From assembly GCA_007449985.2 (NCBI GenBank), contig VIIQ02000138.1:62001-126000 (forward strand): DNA of 64,000 nt, written 5' to 3'. Each line of letters starts with the position of its first letter. Within the stretch, counting starts at the first letter, position 1. The notes under the pieces were generated by a model. That model was given only the letters and a program-made list of their open reading frames with translations. It searched no databases and was not told the DNA's origin. Below are positions 11,811 through 23,800 of the stretch, piece by piece. Origin of the DNA: Desmodesmus armatus. Its lineage: Eukaryota; Chlorophyta; Chlorophyceae; Sphaeropleales; Scenedesmaceae. Both the position numbers and the translations under genes were made by a program.

Positions 11811-14800
11811 TGCAGTACATGCTGGTTGCAGCACGTTGGCCTGAATCAGCCGTTGGGCATATTGGCGGTGGTGCTGTGTGTTCGCATGTCCTGGTAGTTG
11901 TGTATGCATGTCCTGGTAATTGTGCAGTGTGTTACACAATGAATTGGAAACGCCTGCAGCTAGCCAGTCTCATGGATCTTGCAACTGACCGACTGCACCA
12001 AGTGGCACCCTGACCAACCAACAGATGCAACAGAAAAGCAACTAGCCAGCACTGCATGCGCAGAGCTCTTACAGTTGCCTGCCATGCATACGTCTGCATG
12101 GCCTAAACCTGCTGCCAGAAAGCAAAATTGCAGCTCCAACACCACAGTGGTTTTGCATCGAATATCCAAACATCTTTCCCACGACGCCATGCTCACATGC
12201 AGCAGCACAGCCACTGCTGCTGTCCTTTCCAAAAGTGCTAGGGCAACATCAACAACGGGTATATAATCAACAACCCTGGCCCCAAACACGGTGCTGCTGC
12301 CACACAAATCAAGCAGTAGGAAAATTGCACCTCATAACGGCAAAGAAGGGTCTATGCTACACAGCACCACACAACGTGCAGCAAATATTGTACCAATCCT
12401 GTCACTGTGGCGATCCAAACCAGCCACAACAAAAAAAACCCGTACCAATCCTGTCACTGTGGCGATCCAAACCACCACCACAAACCCGAACCAAACCAGC
12501 CACCAACCGCACAGTAGCAGCCCCTGACAGCCTCAGCCCTGGCACAAGTTCCATGTGCCATGCACCACGCAGTCCTTCATAGCGCCCTCCGACGCCGGGC
12601 ACATGCAGCCGCCAGCACCAACAGGCAGCGCAAGCAGCAGCGCAAGCCACAATCGAGTATGCTGTGCTGTCTTTGTAGAAGCAGCATGCTTAGGCAGGCA
12701 GACCCGACGGCGAGCGAACCATTGCTGCCACAACTGCACCCAGATAACCGGATGCCTGCAGCGCCCTTTTCATCAGTGCATCGGCGGCTGCCACCCAAAT
12801 ATGCCACTCAGCACAGCAACCCCACAGGCAAACACCCTACCAATTGCAACCTCCTCAGGCACATTAAAATGCTGCCCGTCTGCGACTGATCGTATCCTGT
12901 AGCCAGTGTCGTGACTACCGAAGCGTGGTGGTGTAAACAACCTTAGGGACAACCCCTATGAGAAAAGATACCGGTTGGTTGTGCCCAGACTGAGCCGTTT
13001 CCTTCGTGCGCAGCCGCCAAGTGTCCATGCAACAGGGCTCCCACAACTCAAAAACAGACCAATGGCCAAGCAGCCCCGTAAAGATGGGTGGGTGGGTGGG
13101 CACCAGCCTGATTTTGGGCCAAAGGAACATGCAGGCACGAGAAGAGAGGCACACACCACACAAACATGGAGTGAGGACCGTGCAAGGTCCCTGGGGTGCT
13201 AGGGCCATTGAATTGCGCCAAACGCCCTGCCCCCCTTTTCCACCAGACAAGCCACGCAACGCAGTGGTAGGCACATAACCCAGAGCATCAACAATAGCTC
13301 TTCCTGGTGACCTGCTTGCTGCCGCCACACATGGGTGCAGCAATGGGGTGCTGCTGCCATGGGGGTGCAACAAAGCAGCATTGAACTGATGCCGTACATG
13401 TAAACACACACATAATAGGGTGCGAACAACTGTGATGTTCCCCAGAATGTACACAACAGGACTTTCTGTGGTCAACCTGATGTCATATACACCTGGGTGC
13501 ACTCAACACTGATCAGCCACGTGTGTTCCATGCGCTGGGACACACAGAACTGCCTGGCAAGCAACACAGACACAATACATACACACACAATGCAGCAGCA
13601 CATGCAGCAACCATGACACGACTTCCTACCAAGGGATGTGCTACCTGCACCCGCAGCTGCAGCCGTGTGAAGGCATGCCGGGTGGTCCGGAACACAAGCA
13701 GACCGGCGAGCTGATGGGACGAGCCAATTGTAACCGCAACACAATCCCGCGAATGCTAGGACAGAAGCCAACTGACAGCGCCCAATGTGGCGGCTGCAAC
13801 TGGCTGCATGTAGGTGATGCAATTCCACACACAGGCACACACAACTCCTGGCTTCCGGCCCAGCCAAAGGCAAAAGAAGCGCCAAGAGAGGATGGCATGC
13901 TGTCAAGGCCAGCACCAAACGCACTGCTGCATTGCCCAACCCCAGCTGCAGACACACGTGCCTACTGAGCTGGAGTGGGATCCGAAATAATAGTCAAGAC
14001 TCACGCGATGCACCAGGCCTGCTGGTACTGCACTGACAGTGCCGTCAGTGACAGGCACCTCTGCCGTCACCCAAATAGAGTAACATGTGGCAAATCAAGG
14101 GTGATGATTCAGACAGTAACAGCACAGCTCAGCATGCACCACCCCCTTCCACAGCTGGGCAAAACAGCCAACCTTGGCATCCCAGCCCAAAATCATACAA
14201 CTATGTTGCTGTCAAAAAGGACATGCGGCAGGGCAAAAGCCATTTGAGAGCCTCAAAATAGCACACACACAGCTCAGACCAATGTCAGCACAGCTTCAAA
14301 CCCAACCCTGATTCCTCAACACCAGTACAGGGCGATCAGACAAGAGAAACAACACCCTTGTGGAGGCCACACAGGAGCTGTCCAATCCATCCCTCTGGCA
14401 TGGCCTGCAGGTATATGCCAGCAGCCCCGATGCACAAAAACACGCGATCACATACCAATCTCAGCACAGCTCCGAGAACACCCTGACCCAATACCCCTGG
14501 TGGGACCACACAGAAGCAAGCCATGGTCCCTGCAGAAAGGAGACTGCTGGGTAGCACCAACAAGGAATGCATGCTGGTGCCTGCAGAACCCCAAGCCCGC
14601 CAACCCCAAAACCTCGGCACCACACATATATAATGACGCATGTTACTTCAACTGCAATACCACCAAATCCAGCACACATCGCCCCTGCTGGAATCCGGGT
14701 TTCGATGTTGTCCGAGCACACACCAACAAACCTCCCCAAAGAACACCAGCATCCACCATCAACCCATCCACAAACATGCGTCTGCTGCAACCCCAGCATG

Positions 14801-15220
14801 CCCCTGCTCACAGCTGTACTGTGACCGCAGAGCATGCTTCACACCAACAGCAATTCATGCACACCATCCCCATCATCCCTCAACGCCATCCTCATGATCA
14901 AAAGAAGAATTCACGAGGTACGAGCCCTATGAATCCACTCAGACCACGCACACTGCGGCACAACTGGCAGCTACTGCCAAGGACCTGCTGTCGGCTGCTG
15001 GTGCTGCTTCTGCTTCTGCTGCTGGAATTGTAGGTCCTGGCATCCACACCTGGCCATCCAGCCAGTGCTGCTGGTCCCGATGCACACACCACCCCTTCAC
15101 CCCCCCATACCCCAGCTGCCACAGGCCTGTCCGAGATCATCACAAGCCACACCAATGATACAACACTCAAACAAGTACGATCCTCATGATCATCAGCTGA
15201 TCAAATCAAAATCAGCCCCT
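11811..15220. other. Long intergenic region between convergent CCB2 and IPMS
   Basis: About 3.4 kb without a recognisable gene. Long frames on both strands (for example 13957-13472 minus) are Cys/His-rich with no family resemblance. A ~31-bp direct repeat containing caatcctgtcactgtggcga occurs at about 12391 and 12443. The 3' UTRs of both flanking genes probably extend into it. Confidence 0.5.
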
Positions 15221-17776
15221 TCAGCGGGCAGCCACCAGCCTGCCTGACCCCTGTCCCTTGCCCGCCTTCTTCCTGCTGCTCTTGACTCCTGCAGGCACAG
15301 CAGGAGCTGCCTCAGCCTCCACCTGTGCCTCTGCCTGCTGCTGCTGCTGCTGTTGTGGCTGCTGCTTGGCCCTCCATGCCACCAGCTTGTTGAGTGCTGC
15401 AACGTAGGCACGCGCTGATGACACCACTATGTCCTCATCAGTGCCCTGGCCTGCAGACATAGCAGCAAACGGATAGTAATTTGGAATGGGATCACAGTAT
15501 GAATATCCGCAACACACGGATGCAGACATGCAATGCGTAACAGGCATCAGTCCTCCTCACGATGCAGAGAGAAATGTCCACCGGGGGGGGGGGGGGGGGC
15601 GTGAGAGGTAAGCTCAGCACTACCAAGGGGGCAAGGATGGTGTGCACAATACAGTAGTCATCAGGCAACCAGAGATGAAGTAAGCATGTTGAGCTGCCGT
15701 TGTTTTTGGCTGCCGCCTGTCATGCCGCAGCCGTTGAGCTGCCGCATGTCACGCCGCAGGGGCTATTTGTGGCTCCCAGTGCTACACGCTGACACCAGCC
15801 GTAGGCATGCATGTTGGCCACCAGCTGGGCTGCTGTTGCAATCCACAGCAGCCAATGCTTGCGTGCAAACGCAAGAGTGCGCTGTGCGGTGTGTTGCTGG
15901 GCGTTTGGTGCCATGCTGTGTGTTGGTTGTTGTGCTGTCAAGTGTGTGGCATCAGGTGGTTGCAGTGCTGCTGTAACTTGGTTGCTGCTGGCGTTTGCGA
16001 CTGGCACTTGGATCCTGCTGCTGTTGTTGTTGCTGCTGCTGTTGATCCAACTGTGCTTGCACACGCTGGGATCGCCTGGTGCTGGCTGATGATGGGGCTA
16101 CGATGGGGTGCTGCTGCTGTTGCTGTTCTGCCGGCGGCTGCTGTGCTGCAGTGCAGGCAGCCAGGCCTTGCTGGTCCAGCACATTCTTATCTTTACTGTG
16201 CCTGAGAAGCTGCAGCAACGTTGCCTTGTCCTGATCTGTGGCAATGCAGTTGTGGCTGCAGATCAGCAGATCTAGATGTGCCGTGCACAACCCTGCAGCC
16301 TGAACTGATCGCCTGCCCACATAGCGTGCATTTTTGGCTTGCTTGGCAGCAACACGACGACGTCTGCACGTCGTGGAACATTGTGTGCACTAACTGTCTG
16401 CCACGGCGAGGGCCGTTGAAGTTGACATGCAGCCCGTGTGACTACCAGCTTCGTCTGTGTGGCCGCATGGCTTGGTCCCACAGACAGGCCAAAATGTGTT
16501 CTACTTATATATCAGTTCATTTCTCAGACTTATAAGCGCTGTCGTGCCTCCATCGCTGTACACGTTTCCGGTGCACACTGCTTTGGCCACAGGCCCGCAA
16601 TGGCCGATCCGACAAGCTTATAATTGATTTGAAAACCTCGGCAATGCGTTGGCGTAGCTAAATGGAGCATGCGAGGCCCCTGCTGTTGGAAACCGCGTGT
16701 GTTCATTTTAGCCGGCCGGGAATTGTGCAACATTCGGGGTAGTCTCAACATGCAAACACTGTCTCAACACATTCAGCCGACCCGACAATTGGTCAGTGCT
16801 GACACGCAACAACACACAATTACACCGTCACAGCACAGCACAGCACAGCACAGCACAGCACAGCACAGCACCGCTACAACTGCAACTGCACTGGTCCACC
16901 ACACACTGCAGGTGCCTCCCAAGCGTGCAGCATGCACTGTGTCCCTGCAAGTTGCATCCACCAGCACGATGACCGCATTCTGCAGGGACACTGTGCATGA
17001 TGCATGCCAAGAGAGCCACATGGATGATGTGCCGGACCAGTATGCATTGGCAGCACTGTGCTATGCTACACTGCGCTGCATCCCGTCGGTGTGCTGTGTT
17101 TTACGCATCCTTTCATGTACTGTGCTTTCGCACCCTCTCCACATACAAGCCCCCCCCCCCCCACCACCACCACCCAGGTTCACCTGAGAATGTCTTCTTG
17201 CCGCGTGCTGCTGTCATCTCTGGCCTCATCTCCTGCTCACCCCCACCAGCAACCACTGCACCCTGGTCCTGAATCAACACCCTGAACACGGCACAGCACA
17301 ACACAGCATGACACATGGTGATTGCAGGTCCGTGTTGTCACAGCGCAATGGAGCATGACCAGAGGGATGCCACACGGCAGTGCGATGCATTTCAGCGTCT
17401 CCTCGAACAGCTTTACAGTACAGTACAGTATTTTGGGGACAGGGTCCCAACCTCAGCACTAGCCATTACAATCCTTGGACCAAACCATGGTCAATGAGGC
17501 ACCGAATCCACTCACCCAGTTTCACTCAAGCAGTCACTCACTCACGCAGAAGCCCCTATCCTGCTGCTCCTGTTGCTGCCCCGACCCCTCCCCCACCCAC
17601 CCACCCACCCACCCACACATGGCCACACAAACACGAGGAATGTCAGCCCACCTTGTTGTGACGAGTGCCTCAATCCCCTCAGTGAGGCTGTTGACGTTGT
17701 ACTCAATCAGCTCAGGGACATGGCTCAGCTCATACAGCTGGTCAACGGCCTTGAAGGCAGCAGCAACAGGACCTAA

Positions 17777-17830
<54 letters not shown>

Positions 17831-20800
17831 GGGGGGGCAAACATCAGCAGTAGCAGCAGCAGCAGTGTCAGCAGCTGGTCATGCAGCTGGACGTTGACAT
17901 TGTAGCCAGCAGCAGCAACAAGACCTGGAGACATGATTGCACTGAATGCAGCACCAGCAGCACAGGGGTTGCGGGGCCAAGTTGACACCCGCAGGAAATG
18001 GCTCTCTGCGGACGGGCAGAAAACTTACCAGACCATGCAGGCTGCCAATGGCTTTCCCCACATGCAACAGCAATGCATGACGATGCTGTTCAAGCATCTA
18101 CTCCCATCTGCAAACAAGGTTGAGCGGGCTGTGCTGACGTATCACGCCCCGTGCTGTGCTGCGCTGTGCTGTGTGCTGACAGTAGTCTTACCTGGTCCCT
18201 TGCCCATGCCAACCTGGTGCACCCCTGCTGCGTCTTTCATGTGAACAGTGCAGGTGCGGATGCCGTTGGTGCGGACAACCTGCGGTGAGGAAGGCGCGGG
18301 GGGGGGGGGGGGGGGGGGGGGGGTGGAGAGACAGGGAGTACGCTGTCGGTGTTGAAGACTGGGGTGCACAGAGCACGTGATTGTGTGAAGGAAGGAGGGT
18401 GTGAGGATGCCATGTAGCAATGGAGGACGGGTGGGCGTGTGCGACCGTCGCACCGTGCCGTGACGGCACGCATGCCACACGCGATTGATGATATCCTGAT
18501 GGCTGTATCTGCTGTTGACAGCCCCTGTACTATATCATGTAAGCACACCCCTGCCCCTGGCCCAGGCCCAAACAGAGACCCTCTCCACTCACGTGCAGGT
18601 CTATGACCTCCCATCCTGCTGCGTCTGCAGTGTCCATGTTGTCAGACACCAGACCCAACAGGTCCTCATCGGTGATCACCTTCTTAACATCAGCAAGAAC
18701 CTGGGGAGAGGATGGAGGGGGGGGGGGGCAAGTTAGTGAGAGGTCACCGAAGGGAGTACCCTGCCAGATACCCAGCTGTCGTTGACCACATGCAAGCACA
18801 CTGTTGGAGATCACATGCCTGCGAGCACACATTGTGATATCAGCAATACACAAGCTGTGGTGTTGTCCCGCCCCTGCAACCTCAGCTCCAGACATTGCAC
18901 CCAAAAAAAACAATGCACCATCTGTCCTGCCCCCACCTTGAATCGCTTGAAGAGTTCGTCCACCTCCTCCTTTTGAGGTCATATCCCAGGTGGTGCAGGT
19001 GGCTGGCCAGCGCGTGGCGCCCACTGTGCTTGCCCAACACAATGCCTGAGCAGCACACAGCACAACACAGCACAACAGCGGCAATCAGCAGGACACATGT
19101 TGGCTGAGCCCCTGACACCATGTTGCTCATTGCATTTGAGTCCGTTCAGTAGCACGCGTAGGGTTCACCGCCCAAGGTCTGGTTGGGCAGCGCATGGCAT
19201 GGCACAGCGCGGGCATCACCCGTACTTCTCATCCTCTACCTGCGTCAGCTGAGCTCTCTTTGAGGCCAATGGTCTCCGGGCTCATGATGTGGTTGTGTCT
19301 CCCTGTCCTTGACAACCCCCTCTTCTCCTAATCCCCACACCTCCCTTCCTGCCTCGAGGCAAGAGCCTTGCCTCTCACTGGCTACGTGTCTGCTGTTTGT
19401 GCCCCCACCCTGGGGCCCCTCTCTCCCCTCCCTCCCTCCCCCCCCCCCCCCCCCAAACACAAGTACTCCCTCTGTCGACACACTTCCTGTGTGTACACAC
19501 ATACCTGCGTCTGCTGAGTTCTGCTTGACTCCGATTGTCTCAGGGCTCATGATCTGGTATGTCTCCCTGTGCTTGACAACCCCACATTCACCCATCTCCC
19601 GGTTCCCGTTCTTCCCATCCTGCCTCACGGCCGAGAGCTCTCGCCTCTCTAGTGTCTACGTGCGTGCTCCCCCTCCCTGTGGCCCCTCTACCACCCCTCC
19701 CCCCCCCCACTGACCCCCAGACACCAACACACACCATCACCACCTGCGTCTGCTGAGTTCTGCTTGAGCCCGATTGTCTCAGGGCTCATGATTTGGTAGT
19801 CTCCCTGTGCTTGAGCATGCCGTCCTGGTGCATGCCGCTCTCATGTGAGAAGGCGTTGGCACCCACTATGGCCTTGTTGGGCTGCACCCATGCCGCTGTA
19901 CTTGCTCACCATCTGACTCGTGGTGTACAGGTGGGAGGGGGTCACGCCCGTCCTCAAACCACCCATCAGGTCATCACTGTAATTAAATTACAGCAAAAAG
20001 GTGGAGAGGGCAAGAGCGAGGTTGGAGGGTCAGAAACTCAAGGTGGTGTGGGCTGGTGGTGTACAGGTGGGAGGGGGCCACACCCGTACGGAGGCCTCCC
20101 ATCAGTTCGTTCCTGGAACAGGAGAGGGGGGGGGGGGGCAGAGGAGGAAAGGGGGTAGAGACAGGTTGTGGTGGTGTACAGGTGGAGGGGAATACCGGTC
20201 CTCAATCCACCCATGGGCTCATCTCTGCAGGATCAGCAAAAAAAGGGGAGAATAAGAGCCACAGTTGGAAAGAGGAGGTGGTGTGGCTGGTGGTGTACAG
20301 GTGGGAGGGGGCCACACCCGTACGTAAACCACACATCATTTCGTCCCTGCAAAGAAGAGCGGGGGGGGGGGGGGGTGAGAGCCAAAGTGTTCAGGGCAAG
20401 TTGTGCTGGTGGTGTACAGGTGGGAGGGGGTTGCGCCCGTACGCAACACACCCATCAGGTCATCACTGCAGAATAATGACAGCAAAAAAGGCGGGGAAGT
20501 TACGAGCCAGGGTGAGGGTCAGAAGCTGGAGGTGGTGTGGGCTGGTGGTGTACAGGTGGGAGGGGGCAACACCCGTACGGAGGCCACCCTCAGCTCATCA
20601 CTGCGCAAGAGGGGGGGGTGAAGGTGATAGGAAGAGGAATGACAGCAAACAAAGTGTGAGTTCATTAGGTGTGACAGGCTGGATCTCCCAAGCAGGTGCA
20701 CTCCTGTGTCCCCCCCCCCCCCCGGGAACTCCCTCACTCAGTCCCTCACTCCTTCTCTCTCCCCTCCCCCCCTCACTTCCCTCCCTCACTTGCTCCCCCA

Positions 20801-23800
20801 CTCACCCCTTGAGCTTAATGGCCATTACGATTTCCTCCAGTGATGCATTGCCAGCACGCTCACCAATGCCGTTGATGGTGCACTCAATCTGGCGGGCACC
20901 TGTACGACACACCACACAGCACAGTCACACATACGTTACATACACAATGCAGGAGGTCAGAAAACAAGAAGACACGGACTGACCAAAACTACTAGAACCA
21001 CGGGAGCTATGAAAGATGCATCATCACACTCAAACAGTGACTCAATAACAGACAACAGACTGCCATGCTTGCTGGCAAGACAGTCCGCGACAGGTGCAAG
21101 GGGTGCGCCCGCCCGTGCTCAGCTACCCACCCTCACCACGCACACCCCTCAAGATCTTCCACCCACCTGCCATTGCTGCTGCCAGGCTGTTGCTTGTTGA
21201 GCAGCCCAGGTCGTCATGGCAGTGGGCAGCGATCACCACGTCATCAATGCCCGGGGTGTGAGCCTGCACAGCCCAACAATAGCACAAGCATATGGATGGG
21301 GATTCGTCCTGCACGCTTCGTACCAGATGTGCTGCAAAGCTGTGTTGACAGTGGCGCAGTTGGTGGGGCAGGATGATCCAGTGATCAAGTGATGCGGAGC
21401 TCAGCTGCCGGCACATCGTTCCTTGCATGCAAAACCCTCCTACTCTTCACTCCACAGCCCTGAACCCAGCAACACACACGGTGACCACCTTGACATGTGC
21501 ACTGAGCTTGCTGCTTTCAGGGTCGCCGCCATCCCACAAAGACACAGAACCCCAACCCAAACCCAACCCCCAAACCTTGCACTGTAAAACCCTAGCCCCA
21601 TCACCCAGCACGACACACCACCAACCCACCTTGATGTGTGCGATGAGCTTGCTGTATTCAGGGCTGAGCTGCCATCCCACGGTGTTGTTGGATCACAGCT
21701 CACAAATACTCAAGTAACACACCCCCCTCTTGCACTGTGCGGCAGTTTCAAGAGCACTGTTATGGCGTTGCCGAACTGACCACTATCCTTGGCCTCAGGT
21801 GCCAATCCCCAGGTGTATATTGCAACACCACAAAGACTGAACCCTGCCTGGTACACCACACGCCACCCACCCCTTGATGTGTGAGATGAGCTTGCTGTAT
21901 TCAGGGCTGAGCTGCCATCCCACAGTGTCGGGTATCATGATGGTTGTTGCCCCTGCCTTGATCACTTGGGCAACCACCTCACACACAAAGTCGGGGTCGG
22001 AGCGGCTGGCATCCTCTGCGGTGAATTCAATGTCTTCACAACCCAGGGAGCGGAGGTAGCACACGGCATCGACTGCACGCTCAATCACCTGTCAGAGTGT
22101 TGGAAGGGGGGGGGGGGGGGGGGTAAGTCAGCCGTGGGTTCTCCCTCTGCAGGTTTTGTTCGCAAATAGCAGCACTCAACAAGCCTATGCCTTAGAAGAC
22201 AGCAAGTGAGGAAAGTGGAAGCAGCTGGCATCCTCTGCTGTAAACTCGATGTCTTCACAACCCAGGGAGCGGAGGTCGCACACGGCATCAACAGCACGCT
22301 CGATCACCTGCGACAGGGTGTGTTTTGAAGATGGGGGGGGGGGGTGGTGGGGGGGGGGGGGAAGAGGTTGTGAGTAACTGCGCATGTATGTGAAGGCAAC
22401 ACACAAAGTCGGGGTCGGAGCGGCTGGCATCCTCTGCGGTGAATTCGATGTCTTCACAGCCCAGGGAGCGGAGGTAGCACACAGCATCGACTGCACGCTC
22501 AATCACCTGCGACAGCGTGTGTAGTGCTGGAAAGGGGGGCAGGGAATAGGTAGGGAGGAAAGCGGGTGTGGCAAAGTCACTGACGGGTGTGTGGCAAGCC
22601 CTGACACGTTGAGGCAACCCAACCACGTGCTGAGTGATAGCCGACCATGCACCTACGGGGTGGGGGGAGAGGGGGCTGACCCTCAGCAGTGCTTGATACG
22701 GTGAAAGCCCAAGGAGCCAGGAAAGCACAGCTGCCATCCCATGTGCAGAGTAGGAAAGGTCAATTCAGTGCAGTCAATGCATTCCCAACCCCCACTTCTC
22801 ACACACCCACCTGAACTTGTGTCATCCTGGGCTTGTCATGTGGATGTTGGGGGTGCTACCACCGACAACAAAGCCTTCAGGTTGGTGCACAATTTCACGC
22901 TTTCTCACCTGGCCCACGCACCCCCTCCCCGCCCACACACGCATCACCGCAGCCCCCCCCCCCCCCCCCCCCTGCCCTCTCTCTCTCAAAAAAACACCAA
23001 CCTGGTCACGTGTCATCCTGAGCTTGTGGATCATGTGGATGTCGGAGGTGGCGATCAGGGTGTGCACGCGGGGACGCTTGGCATGGCGCACAGCCTCCCA
23101 GGCACTACAGGCAGCAGACATGCAAACACAGCAGGTACCGTTACTGATAAGACCACTGCTTATGTTCATTGCTGTTGCCGCCTCATGCTACTAAACTCAC
23201 GGGGTTCAAACAAATCTCAGATGCTTGGGACACCCTGCTCACTGCCTTGCACAGACTGCACAAGGGAGGGAGGCGCTGCACAAGGGAGGGCGGGGGGAGT
23301 GCAGCTGCACACCATCATCGCCTCCTGTCCAGGGCACTTGCTGGACTTGGCAGACAGCTGCAGTGCTGGACAGCTGCAGCAGCTGTGCCCTGTCTGTTTC
23401 ACTGCTGGGGTACTTGGCAACATCATGTGCTAAGCTGAAAGATGAAGCCACTCGTTGCTGCCGCTGGTGCCTTGGCAAATGTCAAGAAGGCATCTGCGGT
23501 GCCATGCTCATGCAGTTCGCCAGCCAACTGCTGCGATGTGTGCTGAACGTACAACAGCACTTTCAGGTGGTTTCCACAAGATGCTGCTGTGTGTGCCCTT
23601 GCCTACGCACCTGTCCAGGTCCTTTGTGACCGTCCTGGCCATGCCACAGATGACGGGGACGTATCCATCCTGCTGCACATCGTTGCCAACCTCCTGGGCA
23701 ATCAGCTTAACTGCCTCAAAGTCATCTGGGGATGCAACAGGGAAGCCTGCCTCTATCACGTCCACACCCAGCTTCGAGAGCTGCTTCGCGATACCGAGCT

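Noticed and set aside
12235..15033. Several 80-180-residue frames between CCB2 and IPMS
   Set aside because: Low-complexity or Cys/His/Thr-rich translations with no domain, no splice pattern and no duplicate elsewhere in the window.
19920..20620. CRISPR-like array (regular repeats with spacers)
   Set aside because: The repeats are 111-137 bp units coding part of IPMS exon 7 with splice acceptors, not short direct repeats with unique spacers.
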